64,000 bases of DNA from Vitellaria paradoxa (taxonomy: Eukaryota > Streptophyta > Magnoliopsida > Ericales > Sapotaceae): positions 32,187,721-32,251,720 of the forward strand of contig CM034238.1 in assembly GCA_019916065.1 (NCBI GenBank), given 5' to 3'. The notes under the pieces are model-generated. The model was not told the DNA's origin. It searched no databases and saw only the letters and a program-made list of their open reading frames with translations. Below are positions 20,807 through 30,063 of this stretch, piece by piece. Every line of letters begins with the position of its first letter. The first letter of the stretch is position 1. The translations under genes and the position numbers were made by a program.

Positions 20807-21658
20807 AAGACAAAGTAACTTGAAACCCACAATCCATCAAAATAGCATACCAGATTCTAGTAGTAAAAGGACATGTAAAGAATAGATGATCTTGATCCTC
20901 CCGAGGTCCTCTAAAAAAATAGCAATTCATATAAGATAGTAACCCAAATGACATAAACCGGTCTCCAGTTGCCAATTTCTTCTTCATGGCCAACCAAAGC
21001 ACAAATGAGTGACAGGGTACATGAGTTTTAAGCCACACAAGAGGAAACCACGGCACTCTAGGATGGTGAGAGCGTAAGGAATTCCAAACCTCTTTTGCAG
21101 AAAAGGATTTCACTCCATTAAACTTCCATTCGAGAACATCAGCCCTGCTAATATTAGGAGGCAGAAGCTCTTTAGTCTCCCGCTTAAGGTCAATAAAATC
21201 AGAGGAGTTTGCAATTGGCCATTGCCATCTACCATCAACAATATTATCCTTCACCAAAGCATCTTTTGGTAATCCTGAATCATAAATAACTCATGTCTGA
21301 CTTGTAGTGCAAATTGGACCCCTCGGCATCCAGGCTTCAAACCACAAAGAAGTAGTACATCCATCTCCCACCCACATAGAGATAAATGGTCTAACCTTCT
21401 CCCGCGACTTCAGTATTTTCCTCCACGTCCATGAACAATTCCATGGTACCTTAGTAACCCAAAATTAGTCCTTTTGGAGGAGATTCCGTTTCACCCAACT
21501 AGCCCTCAAAGAAGTGGTAGAAGGTGAACACAGACTCCATAGAAACTGAGTCATACAAGCCATTTTCCAGTCTCTAATCTTCTTAATCCTCAGACCACCT
21601 TTCTCCTTAGGCCGAGACACCTCTTCCCAAGCCACCTTTTCACCATGCTTTGGTGAAG

Positions 21659-22712
21659 GAAAATACTGAAGTTGCGGGAGAAGGTTAGACCATTTATCTC
21701 TGTGCGGGTGGGAGATGGATGTACTACTTCTTTGTGGTTTGAAGCCTGGATGCCGAGGGGTCCAATTTGCACTACAAGTCAAGCACGAGTTATCTATGAT
21801 TCAGGATTACCAAAAGATGCTTTGGTGAAAGATATTATTATTGATGGTAGATGGCAATGGCCAATTGCAAACTCCCCTGATCTTATTGACCTTAAGCGGG
21901 AGACTGAAGAGCTTCTGCCTCCTAATATTAGTAAGGCTGATGTTCTCGAATGGAAGTTTAATGGAGTGAAATTCTTCTCTGCAAAAGAGGTTTGGAATTC
22001 CTTACGCTCTCACCATCCTAGAGTGCCGTGGTTTCCTCTTGTGTGGTTTAAAACTCATGTACCCTGTCACTCATTTGTGCTTTGGTTGGCAATGAAGAAG
22101 AAATTGGCTACTCTAGATCGATTTATGTCATTTGGGTTACTATCTCATATGAGTTGCTATTTTTGTAGAGGACCTCGGGAGGATCAAGATCATCTATTCT
22201 TTACATGTCCTTTCACTGCTAGAATCTGGTATGCTATTTTGATGGATTGTGGGTTTCAAGTTACTTTGTCTTCTTGGGCTGAAGTTGTTGAATGGGTGCT
22301 ACATCACTTTCGTGGGTCTTCCTTGCTTTCGGTTATTGGGAAACATGCTTTTGTAGCTTGTGTTTGTGTTATTTGGAAGGAACGGAATAAAAGGAAGCAT
22401 GAGAACTATTATTTCGATGAGATGACTACACTTCAATCTATTAAGACTTTAGTTCGGCTACATGTAATGAGCTGCACAAGATTTTCGAAAAGTGATCAGA
22501 ATCGTCATTTGGTTCAGCATTGGAATCTCCTCTCCTCTATTTTGAACACTTAGCTTGTTGATTGAGTTTATTTCCCTTGTTTTGTATTGATTCATTCATT
22601 GTAAGGGTTAGTTTATTTGATTGTTCTTTCCAGGGGTATGCCCCTGAGGTATTTGTACACAAAATTTCTTAATTAATTAAATTTCTTTTAACCTTTCAAA
22701 AAAAAAAAAAAA
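21659..22712 (+). pseudogene. LINE ORF2 3' part, plus arm of an inverted pair
   Basis: Open from about 21672: REKVRPFISVRVGDGCTTSL, LPPNISKADVLEWKFNGVKF, SFVLWLAMKKKLATLDRFMS, SCYFCRGPREDQDHLFF and HLVQHWNLLSSILNT-stop at 22551-22553. The 3' UTR has ccaggggtatgcccctgagg, ttgtacacaaa and acctttc(A)15. It starts within ORF2 with no upstream LINE sequence, directly at the hinge with the minus arm. The 293 codons are uninterrupted, covering only the zf-RVT region, so it cannot encode an active RT. Confidence 0.87.
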
Positions 22713-23905
22713 TCCTCCACTTCATCCTTTGTAACCGAAATGCATGGGTGCTGGTTATTTGGAGAAAAAGAAAACTCTTTTACATATTCTAATTGGAGCC
22801 CATTGGATTTGATTCGGTTAACATTGAACAGGTTGGCCGATGTACTGTTTGCTAGTTTATTCGGGTTAGTAGGTTCTTCAGGCTTTGGTTCATGGGGTGG
22901 GCTTGGGCATGAATTATAATTGGGCTGGTCAAAAGGTAATTTTAAATTGTCAAGAGGTGGAAATGAGCCCATATCAGACAAATTAATATTTTTAGGCACG
23001 GGCGGCAAGGAATTCAACTTTGGGGCTGTTTGGTTGGTCAACTTTGGCCAAAAAGTACAACAAAAATGGAAAGATGTGACATAAAGGTGATAGGTGTTAA
23101 AATTTAATTGAAAGAAAGTACAAAAAGTAGTTAAGGTTTGGTGATTTTTGTTTTTTTTTTGTTAGCCAAACAGCCTCTTTAAATGTTTGGGCGGTTGATG
23201 CCAGTTATTAATGAAAGGGAAGTTAACTTTGTCTGCTGGTTGCTGACATAAGGAGCCTACTTTGTCACCTTCTAGTACATTGTTAAAATTATACAACGAG
23301 GGCAGAACATCGTGGGCCTCCTTGAATGGCTTCTTCATTTCGTCACTAGCCCTAGTTATATTTCCAATAAATCATTCTTTCCTGTTTTCAGGCATTTGAA
23401 TCTCATTACTTGCTAAAATTTGCTTACTCAAATCAGTAGCTTTAGTGTTGGGTTTGAGGGGGACAGCTCCTATCAACGAAAAATCCAACAATTGGTACTG
23501 TGCCTCTGAAGTATCCACTTTGCAACCTGTAGTAGCAACATTAATTGGGGAACCCTCATTCGCACCTTTGCCCTCTTTTTACTTCTTCACCGAGCAAGCC
23601 TTGTTGCCACAGCATTCATATGGTTGCTCCACAATAGATCTGCCACCATCCGTTGATTTTTCGTATCCAAAGCTCAAAGACTTCATCATAGAAATTTCAG
23701 CTCTCAACTCCTCTAAGCTTCGATTTGGTCCAAGTGTCACAGTAGATGGAGGCATTGAAGCTGCCTTGACTAAAACAGAATTCCTTTGGGGTGATAAGGA
23801 TGGAATAGGCATAAATAAGGCCTGAGAAAATGATTCATCCAAGTCTACACCATTCTTTTTGAGGCTTGTGTTTTCTTCTGAAGGACTTAGTTTGCTGTCA
23901 CTAAC
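22713..23905 (-). pseudogene. LINE ORF1 fragment (N-terminal half), broken
   Basis: Minus-strand pieces read LKKNGVDLDESFSQALFMPI, GPNRSLEELRAEISMMKSLS (23842-23579), then after decayed sequence LPPVPKNINLSDMGSFPPLD and SANLFNVNRIKSNGLQLEYV, ending HPCISVTKDEVED at the edge of the plus LINE's poly(A) tail at 22712. These match the N-terminal part and DUF4283 entry of the other ORF1 copies. The 3' remainder is absent. The missing N-terminus may be the piece at 44236-44457, which would make this the outermost element of the nest. Confidence 0.75.
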
Positions 23906-24203
23906 TTTTTTTTTTTTTTGGTAAGTAAGTATAGATTTGGATTATATGGGAAAGTTATGTACAATATCTTGGGGGCATACCCCCGTGAACAAAGAGTAAG
24001 TAACTAATGGATTCCCCAATTGTCAAGTAGACTAGAATCTACATTGATCAACTTAACATTAGATTGAGAGACTTTAGTTCTAACAACATGCATTATCCTT
24101 TGCTCAATGGTTGCCACGGATGAAGCTTGCCCTTTGAAAATTCGGCTATTCCTTTCCTCCCAAAGGTGGTAAGTACCCGAGCTAACTACCCGAGCTATAG
24201 CAT
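23906..24203 (-). mobile_element. 5'-truncated LINE 3' end
   Basis: The T-run at 23906-23919 is followed by ggtaagtaagtatagatttg, the hairpin gggggcatacccccg, and minus-strand codons reading YHLWEERNSRIFKGQASSVA, ending with NVDSSLLDNWGIH. It is nearly the same as the end of the LINE at 41464-42253. It is cut at 24203 by the tail of the outer LINE. Confidence 0.8.
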
Positions 24204-24302
24204 CTTTTTTTTTTTTTGGTAAGTAAGTGTAAAATTTGGATTAATAGGGAGGTTATGTACAATATCTTGGGGGCATACCCCTGCAAATCAAAATACTAAT
24301 CA

Positions 24303-27300
24303 CTATTGGATCCTCCAATTGTCAAGTAAACTATGGTTTCCATTAGCCATCTTTGCATGATATTGTAAGAGTTTAGTTCTAACTACATGCTCGATCCTTT
24401 GCATAATACTAGCCACGGATGAGGAGTGTCCCTTGTGTATTCTTTTGTTTCTTTCTTCCCAAGTGTGGTACACCAAACCGGTCCAAGCAAGCTTGCAAAG
24501 AACTTTATTGATGTGCTTCCCCCCGAACTTCCCCATAGCCCATAAAACTTCATGCTTCCACGGTTGTGTAGGCTTGGCAATGGAGCATTTGTGTAACACC
24601 TTAGCCCTCAATTTAGCCGCAAAAGGACATTTGAAGAAGAGATGATCCATAGTTTCCATAGCATTACAACATAGAACGCAATTAGGATCTACATTCATCC
24701 CCCAACCAATCAATCTATCTTTAGTATTCAACCTTCCTTTGATGGCAAGCCAAAGAATGAAGCTTTGCCGTGGAATGTGTATGCTGGACCAAACTAAATA
24801 ATGCCAATCCACCTTTCGATTTCTACCTCGGATAGCATTCCAAGTAGCTTTTGCATTGTATACCCCATTTTTTGAAGCCTCCCAAATAAACTTATCTTCA
24901 AAGTTGGCTCTTGACTTGTATGTGGGCGGGTAATTATGATTATCTCTTTTAATTCCCACGTGCATGGGTAAGGCCACTTCCATTCTCCATCTTCAATGAT
25001 ACGGCTGACTTTTGCTTCCTTGGAAATTCCAGCATCATAAGCTACCCGTGGTCCATATTTTGGAATCAAAGGGCCTAAGGGATGCCAATTAGAATACCAC
25101 AAAGAAATAGAATCACCTTTGCCAACTTCATATTTGGATAGAGGTCTAGCTTCATCTCTGAGTTTTAGCAACTTTTTCCATGTCCAGGAACAATCTGTAG
25201 GTAGTTTTATTTCCCAAAAACACTTTCCTTTGAGTAGGTTATGGTGACACCACTCAACCCAAAGGGAGGGGTTTTTAGTGCATAAAGCCCAAATGTGTCT
25301 CATCATAGAGGCTTTGTTCCATTCAGCAAGCCTTCTTAATCCAAGGCCACCTTCATTCTTGGGTTTGCAAACTTCTGACCAAGCCACTTTACTTCCCTAT
25401 TGCCTTAATTCAGCCCCTGACCACAAATATCTTCTCAAAACTTGTTCTATGGCTTCACTAACCCTTTTAGGAAGAACAAAATGGATGCTCCAATAAACTT
25501 GTATGCTGAATAAGATAGACTTGACAAGAACCAATCTCCCAGCATATGAGAGGCATTTAGAGGTCCAGCTTTTGACTTTTTTGGTGACTTTGTCAATTAA
25601 CTCCTTGCAATCTTCATATTTGAGCTTGGTAGAGATCAATGGCACTCCAAGGTATTTGATAGGTAGCTCCCCAAGTTGAAAGCCGAGCATTGAACATAGT
25701 TGTTGCTTATTTTGATTGCTAATCCTTGACAAGTATACCTTACTCTTACTCCCATTAGGTTGTAGTCCTAAGTACTTGTGAAATTGGAGAAGAGCTTGAT
25801 GAATTAGCTGAAAAGAAGCCTCATTAGGTGTACAAAGTATAAATAAGTCATCCACAAAGCAAATATGATTTATGAGAGGATGAGAGCATTTTGGATGATA
25901 AGTGAATTCACTCCCCTCCACCATTTTGTTAAAGAGTCTTGAAAAGAACTCCATTACAATTAGGAAAAGATAGGGGGAAAGCGGGTCACCTTGGCGAAGA
26001 CCTCTAGCACCTTGAAAGTATCCCTCTAGAGTGCCATTTATGGAAATTGAGAACTGGGGGGAAGTAATGCATGATCTTATCCAATCAACAAACTTGCAAG
26101 GAATTTTTAAAGCATCCAAAGCATCCAAAATGAGGTCCCAAGAAACTGAATCAAAAGCTTTCATCAAGTCGATCTTCAAAGCACTCCTGGGAGACATGTT
26201 TGATCTATGATAATTCCTCACTAACTCTTGCATTAGAAGAATTTGGTCAAATATGGTTCTACCTTTAACAAAAGCCGCTTGGGAAGGGCTAATAATGAAA
26301 GGTATTAGTTTCTTCAACCTGTTTGCAATGAGTTTTGAGATGCATTTGTAAATTGTTGAGCAACAAGAGATAGGTCTATAGTCAGTGACCTTACTTGGAT
26401 TCGGGACCTTGGGGATTAAGGCAATACTAGTAGAGTTGATCTCCTTAAGCAACTTTCTTGAAATGAAGAAGGACTTAACAGCATTTGAAAAGTCAACTCC
26501 CACTATGTTCCATGTCTTTTTAAAGAAATGAGATGTATACCCATCCGGACCCGGAGCCTTGTGGCTAGGCAAAGAGAATAAGGTAGACTTGATCTCCTCA
26601 TCCGTGACTTCATCATCCAATGAGTTTAGAATTTCCATAGGCAAGCTTGTTTGCATGAGGCTTCCAACATAAGACTTTGCATCTTTCAGATATTGAAATG
26701 GGGTTCCAAGGAGCTTCTTATAGTAGTTGATGAAGGTGGCTTTAACAGATTCATAGTCTTCAATTCTTTCCTCTTGATCATCTAGAATAGAGAGGATTTT
26801 GTTCCTCGAGCAATGGGCTTTTACCTTCCTATGGAAGAAGGATGTATTTTGATCCCCCAATTTGATAGAGTTGTCTCTTGATTTTTGCTTATAAAAGGCT
26901 TCTTCCGCTAAGGCAAGATGAAGATAGTCAACAACGGCATTGTCTTCTGCTTCAATTAATCTTTGATTATCACCTCTTTGCCTCTCACTTTGAATGGCTT
27001 CCAGCTTGGCTTTAGCTTCAACTACCTTGGTAGAGATTCCTCCATAATGCTTGAAGTTGAACTCCTTAAGTGCCACCTTGAGTACTTTGAGTTTTGTACA
27101 AAGTTTGAACATAGGGGAACCTAAAGATTGAACTTTCCAAGTCTCCTCAACAACCTTGTAAAATTCTTTGTTCCTTGTCCAATACTTGAAGAATTTGAAG
27201 GGTTTCCTACCACCTTGCATGTTGACCCGAATGTTGATAATGGTTGGACTATGATCTGATGTACCAGCCGAGGGGAAGAATGCCTCTGAATTGGGAAAAC

Positions 27301-27571
27301 AGGTGAGCCATTTCTCATTCACAAGAGCTCTATCAAGTTTGCTAAAAATGCTACTTCCATCACCTTGTTTGTTGTTCCAAGTAAACATGCATCCCGAGAA
27401 TCTTAAATCAATAACTTCAATAGCTTCTAGACAATCATTAAAGTCTCTTACTGCAGCTCTATCAATTCCTTGACCCCCTCTCTTCTCATTTTCATTTCTA
27501 ACCACATTGAAATCTCCTAACATAACCCACGGTGAAGCTTTACCAATTATTTCACAGTTGGCTTGGAGTTC
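24303..27571 (-). pseudogene. LINE ORF2, downstream part (EN end, RT, zf-RVT), nearly intact
   Basis: Minus-strand codons begin ELQANCEIIGKASPWVMLGD and FNVVRNENEKRGGQG, the end of the endonuclease, then 708 open codons to 25397. RT motifs: YRPISCCSTIYKCISK, LKIDLMKAFDSVSWDLIL, GLRQGDPLSPYLF, and ICFVDDLF, where FVDD stands in place of the usual F/YADD. One stop (RQ-stop-GSKVAWSEV, near 25395) precedes the next open segment (to 24794), and one frame change joins it to the last (24983-24303). The zf-RVT part reads SFILWLAIKGRLNTKDRL and CVLCCNAMETMDHLFFKC, ending SLLDNWRIQ. Just two lesions besides the LTR insertion. Confidence 0.88.
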
Positions 27572-28224
27572 TGACCGACCCTAGAAAGTGTTTCGGGTTA
27601 TACCTCTCAAGTGCAAGAGGACAGTCGTAGTTTTAAAACTCGGTGAGTACCGAGGTCGAATCCACAGGGAGGGCTTTGTTAAAGGCTCTAGACTTGTTCT
27701 CTTAATTAGTAGGTGAACCTAAATTAATTTAAACTTATTTTTTAGCAACTCAAACTTTTGTTTTAGATTCTAAATGAAAGAAATTCAATTTAATTTTAAA
27801 ATGCAAACAAAGCATCTACTCTAAATTTTAAAGCGAATAAATCAACTCATAAATTAAATTAAATAACAAGCACAATACTAAAAAGGTTCTTGATCCAACT
27901 TTCAAGTCCGGGTAGTTCACTACTTTGCTTTAGGGTGTGTTCGTTTGAAGAACAGGGTTTAATTTGAAAAGTTTTGAAAATGTTATAATCAAAGGTCAGT
28001 ACCAGTAATCTCAAGCGGATATGGTTAAAGACCTTTGTTTCCTAGAGTTTTTCAATTAAACACCAAAATATTAATAAAAATCTGATTTTTAATTCTATTC
28101 AAAAGTATTTGATGATTGGTTACGAAAATCCATACCAGTGATCTCACACGGATTTGGTTAAGGTTTTTCGTATTCGAATGTTTTCGAAATAGGAAAAAAA
28201 ATAGATTTGTGAAAGGTAAATCCC

Positions 28225-28319
28225 TTCGCGAAAGGTTTCGCAACCTACGCGAAGGGTTTCGCAACCTACGCGAAAGGTTTCGCAACCTACGCGAAGGGTT
28301 TCACAACCTACGTGAAGGG
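28225..28319. repeat. 21-bp minisatellite in the 3' LTR (about four copies; three in the other LTR)
   Basis: Repeats of ttcgcaacctacgcgaaggg with small changes. The other LTR has the same tract at about 40056-40128 with one copy fewer. Each unit contains self-complementary ttcgc/gcgaa ends, so the transcript could fold into a ladder of short hairpins. Confidence 0.85.
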
Positions 28320-28450
28320 ACTACGAACACCGCAAGGCTTTTCGTGAACTACCCTTTCTTGATTCGTTGAATCAAAATTAGGGTTTTACGCTAAAACTAC
28401 TTTAAGCATCTTAAAAACGATCAAATAGCATTCAATCATACGAAAAGAGA

Positions 28451-28465
28451 CTTACCCAAAAAAAA
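28451..28465 (+). mobile_element. Tail-only micro-insertion, cttaccc(A)8, with empty site in the other LTR
   Basis: aatcatacgaaaagaga at 28434-28450 recurs at 28466-28482, with cttaccc and A residues between. The other LTR (about 40240-40262) reads catacgaaaagagaattgaa without interruption. Since both LTRs were identical when the element inserted, this 32-base change arose afterwards. Confidence 0.92.
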
Positions 28466-28748
28466 AATCATACGAAAAGAGAATTGAAACAAGCAAAACA
28501 TGATATTACGAAACAAATCGAAATAAAACGAAATAGATTAAAGTGCAACTTACAACGTAAAGCGAACGTAAAAGACGTAGTGAAGAATCACTACAAAGAC
28601 AACGATGAAAGCTCCAACGAAAACCATGAATCCACGCATCCAAGTTTAAAAAAACTAATCTAAAAACTCTCAAAATTCTATTCTAACGCTCAATTGAAGG
28701 TGCAAAATAAAAAGGGGCTTCTCCTCTTTCTTGGCCGTCCAATAGCTC

Positions 28749-28845
28749 TCTTTATAGATGCCAAGAAACCCTAAAAGAGGTGCTTTAATTCTTGAATTTT
28801 GGATACACGGTGGTCCCGACCGTCTAATCTGGGGGTCGGGACCAC
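28749..28845 (-). promoter_or_regulatory. U3 promoter region: TATA-like box and 12-bp perfect hairpin
   Basis: On the minus strand atctataaagag (28749-28757 core) is a TATA-like box. Upstream of it lies gtggtcccgacc (28810-28821) and its exact reverse complement ggtcgggaccac (28834-28845), separated by 12 bases, followed by further ggtcccgac copies to 28912. The same layout is kept in the other LTR (hairpin arms 40588-40599 and 40612-40623). A protein-binding palindrome cluster in U3 is a reasonable inference. Confidence 0.6.
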
Positions 28846-29182
28846 AGAAAGCTTTCTTCTCAAATCCTATACACTGTGGTCCCGATCATTAGATGGACGG
28901 TCCCGACCCCCAAGTATCTTGATTTCTTGCTTTTCTTCCTCCTTTAGGTTGAGTCTTTGGGCTAGTCTTGGCTATCCAAGGTGGGGTTTGAACCATGACA
29001 TTTCCTTCGTTTTCTCGGCCATTTCCATAGCTATAAACTTCGACATCCTTGCCCTTTTCTCTGCAAATAAACAATAAAAGTATAAGTAATACAATAACAC
29101 TAAAACTTCAACTTTAATTATTTAAATGCATGAATAAGTGTTGAGTTAGGGAGTTTGTAATTACACTTTTCAAGTGTAATCA

Positions 29183-29192
29183 CACCCCCCAA
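29183..29192 (-). other. Polypurine tract next to the 3' LTR
   Basis: On the minus strand aagttggggggtg directly precedes the LTR start (TGATTACACTTG). A G-rich purine run at this place primes plus-strand DNA synthesis in LTR retrotransposons. Position fits; the run is short. Confidence 0.65.
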
Positions 29193-30047
29193 CTTGAATA
29201 TTGCTAGTCCCTAGCAATGCTCCTTATTAAAATGAAATGCATGATGTTCTTTATTAAAATGAGATGCAACTACTATCCTATTTCTCTTTTCGTTGGAAAC
29301 ACGGCTACACTTAACTACATGTAGCAAGCCCTTTAAACCCCTGGTCCCCCCTAGTGGACGAGTAAGGTCTCATGAGAGTTTGCAGTGAATCTACCCACAA
29401 AATTCTATAGAATGGTCTCAAAGTGTCAAAAAGTGATCCGAATCTAAGATGAATTAAGTTCAAGCTCAATAAGTTACAAAATCTACATATCATGTGTAAT
29501 TTCCAAGTGCTAAGCATAATGCTTGGACTATTAAAGTAGAAGAAGCATGTGTGCAAAATTGTTTCATTCATTCAACAAGGTCTCAAGAGCATAATTGGAA
29601 CTAAGTTTTGACTTTAAAAGCTCACAGGATTCCACTCATAGAAAGAAATTCACTCATTCAAGGGTTCACACAATACTATTAGCATAAAATGCTATCCTAG
29701 TTGCACATGACTCCATAATATATGAATGAATTAAAATGAAACTCAAAGTGGACAGCTCGTAACCATGTTTCAATGCATATGTAAAATTCACATCACATAA
29801 CCTACACAAGACCACTACATGCACAATACAAGAGTTGCTTGCTTAGAATCCACTAGGTCTTTGTTTTGGTTGTAACTTGGCCAAGGGTAATGGTTAACAA
29901 TGGAAGATATGGAAATCAAAGCACATGTCTTGGGATAAAGATGTTCGAGTGCACACAAGTCCCAAACTACCCATTTCCTTTCCAACCCCAAGAAGGACTA
30001 CCCATTTCCTTTCCAATCCCAAGAAGGACTACAACAAGAAGCTTATT
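29193..30047 (-). other. Internal non-coding region of the Athila-like element, 3' side
   Basis: About 850 bases between the polypurine tract and the ORF1-only LINE. AT-rich with no frame longer than about 85 codons, no recognisable domain and no pol remains. A near-repeat of actacccatttcctttccaa occurs at about 29968-30016. Confidence 0.6.
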
Positions 30048-30063
30048 CACTAACTTACAAACT

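Larger units (their letters stand above)
20161..21658 (-). pseudogene. LINE ORF2 3' part, minus arm of an inverted pair
   Basis: Minus-strand reading starts within ORF2 (GEKVAWEEVSRPKEKGGLRI from about 21652), passes SWTWRKILKSREKVRPFIS, LPPNISRADVLEWKFNGVKS and SFVLWLAMKKKLATGDRFMS, and ends KSDQNRQLVQHWNLPSSLLN at about 20313. The 3' UTR has ccaggggtatgccattgagg and the end ttttacctttc(A)8 at 20161. It is split by the composite insertion at 20608-20806 and carries a stop in the TSQ-T-VIYDSG region. It belongs to the subfamily of 35950-39338. Its partner arm is 21659-22712. Confidence 0.85.
27572..29182 (-). repeat. 3' LTR of the Athila-like element
   Basis: 1,611 bases, TG at one end and CA at the other. 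By eye it is nearly identical to the LTR at 39403-40959. The 54-base length difference is explained by a 32-base tail-only insertion with its duplication (28451-28482) and one extra copy of a 21-base minirepeat (28225-28319). Spurious short frames inside are not genes. Confidence 0.93.

Noticed and set aside
21672..22553. Independent 293-codon protein gene
   Set aside because: It is the zf-RVT end of a 5'-truncated LINE ORF2 with the family 3' UTR and poly(A).
20161..22712. Twin-priming (5' inversion) of one LINE
   Set aside because: Twin priming gives one poly(A) tail and two non-overlapping segments; here both arms reach the 3' end with their own tail and overlap over about 1 kb.
27121..27473. 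Small frames on both strands inside ORF2
   Set aside because: Shadows of the minus-strand LINE ORF2.
28225..28319. CRISPR-like array
   Set aside because: Contiguous 21-base minisatellite with no unique spacers, inside a plant LTR.
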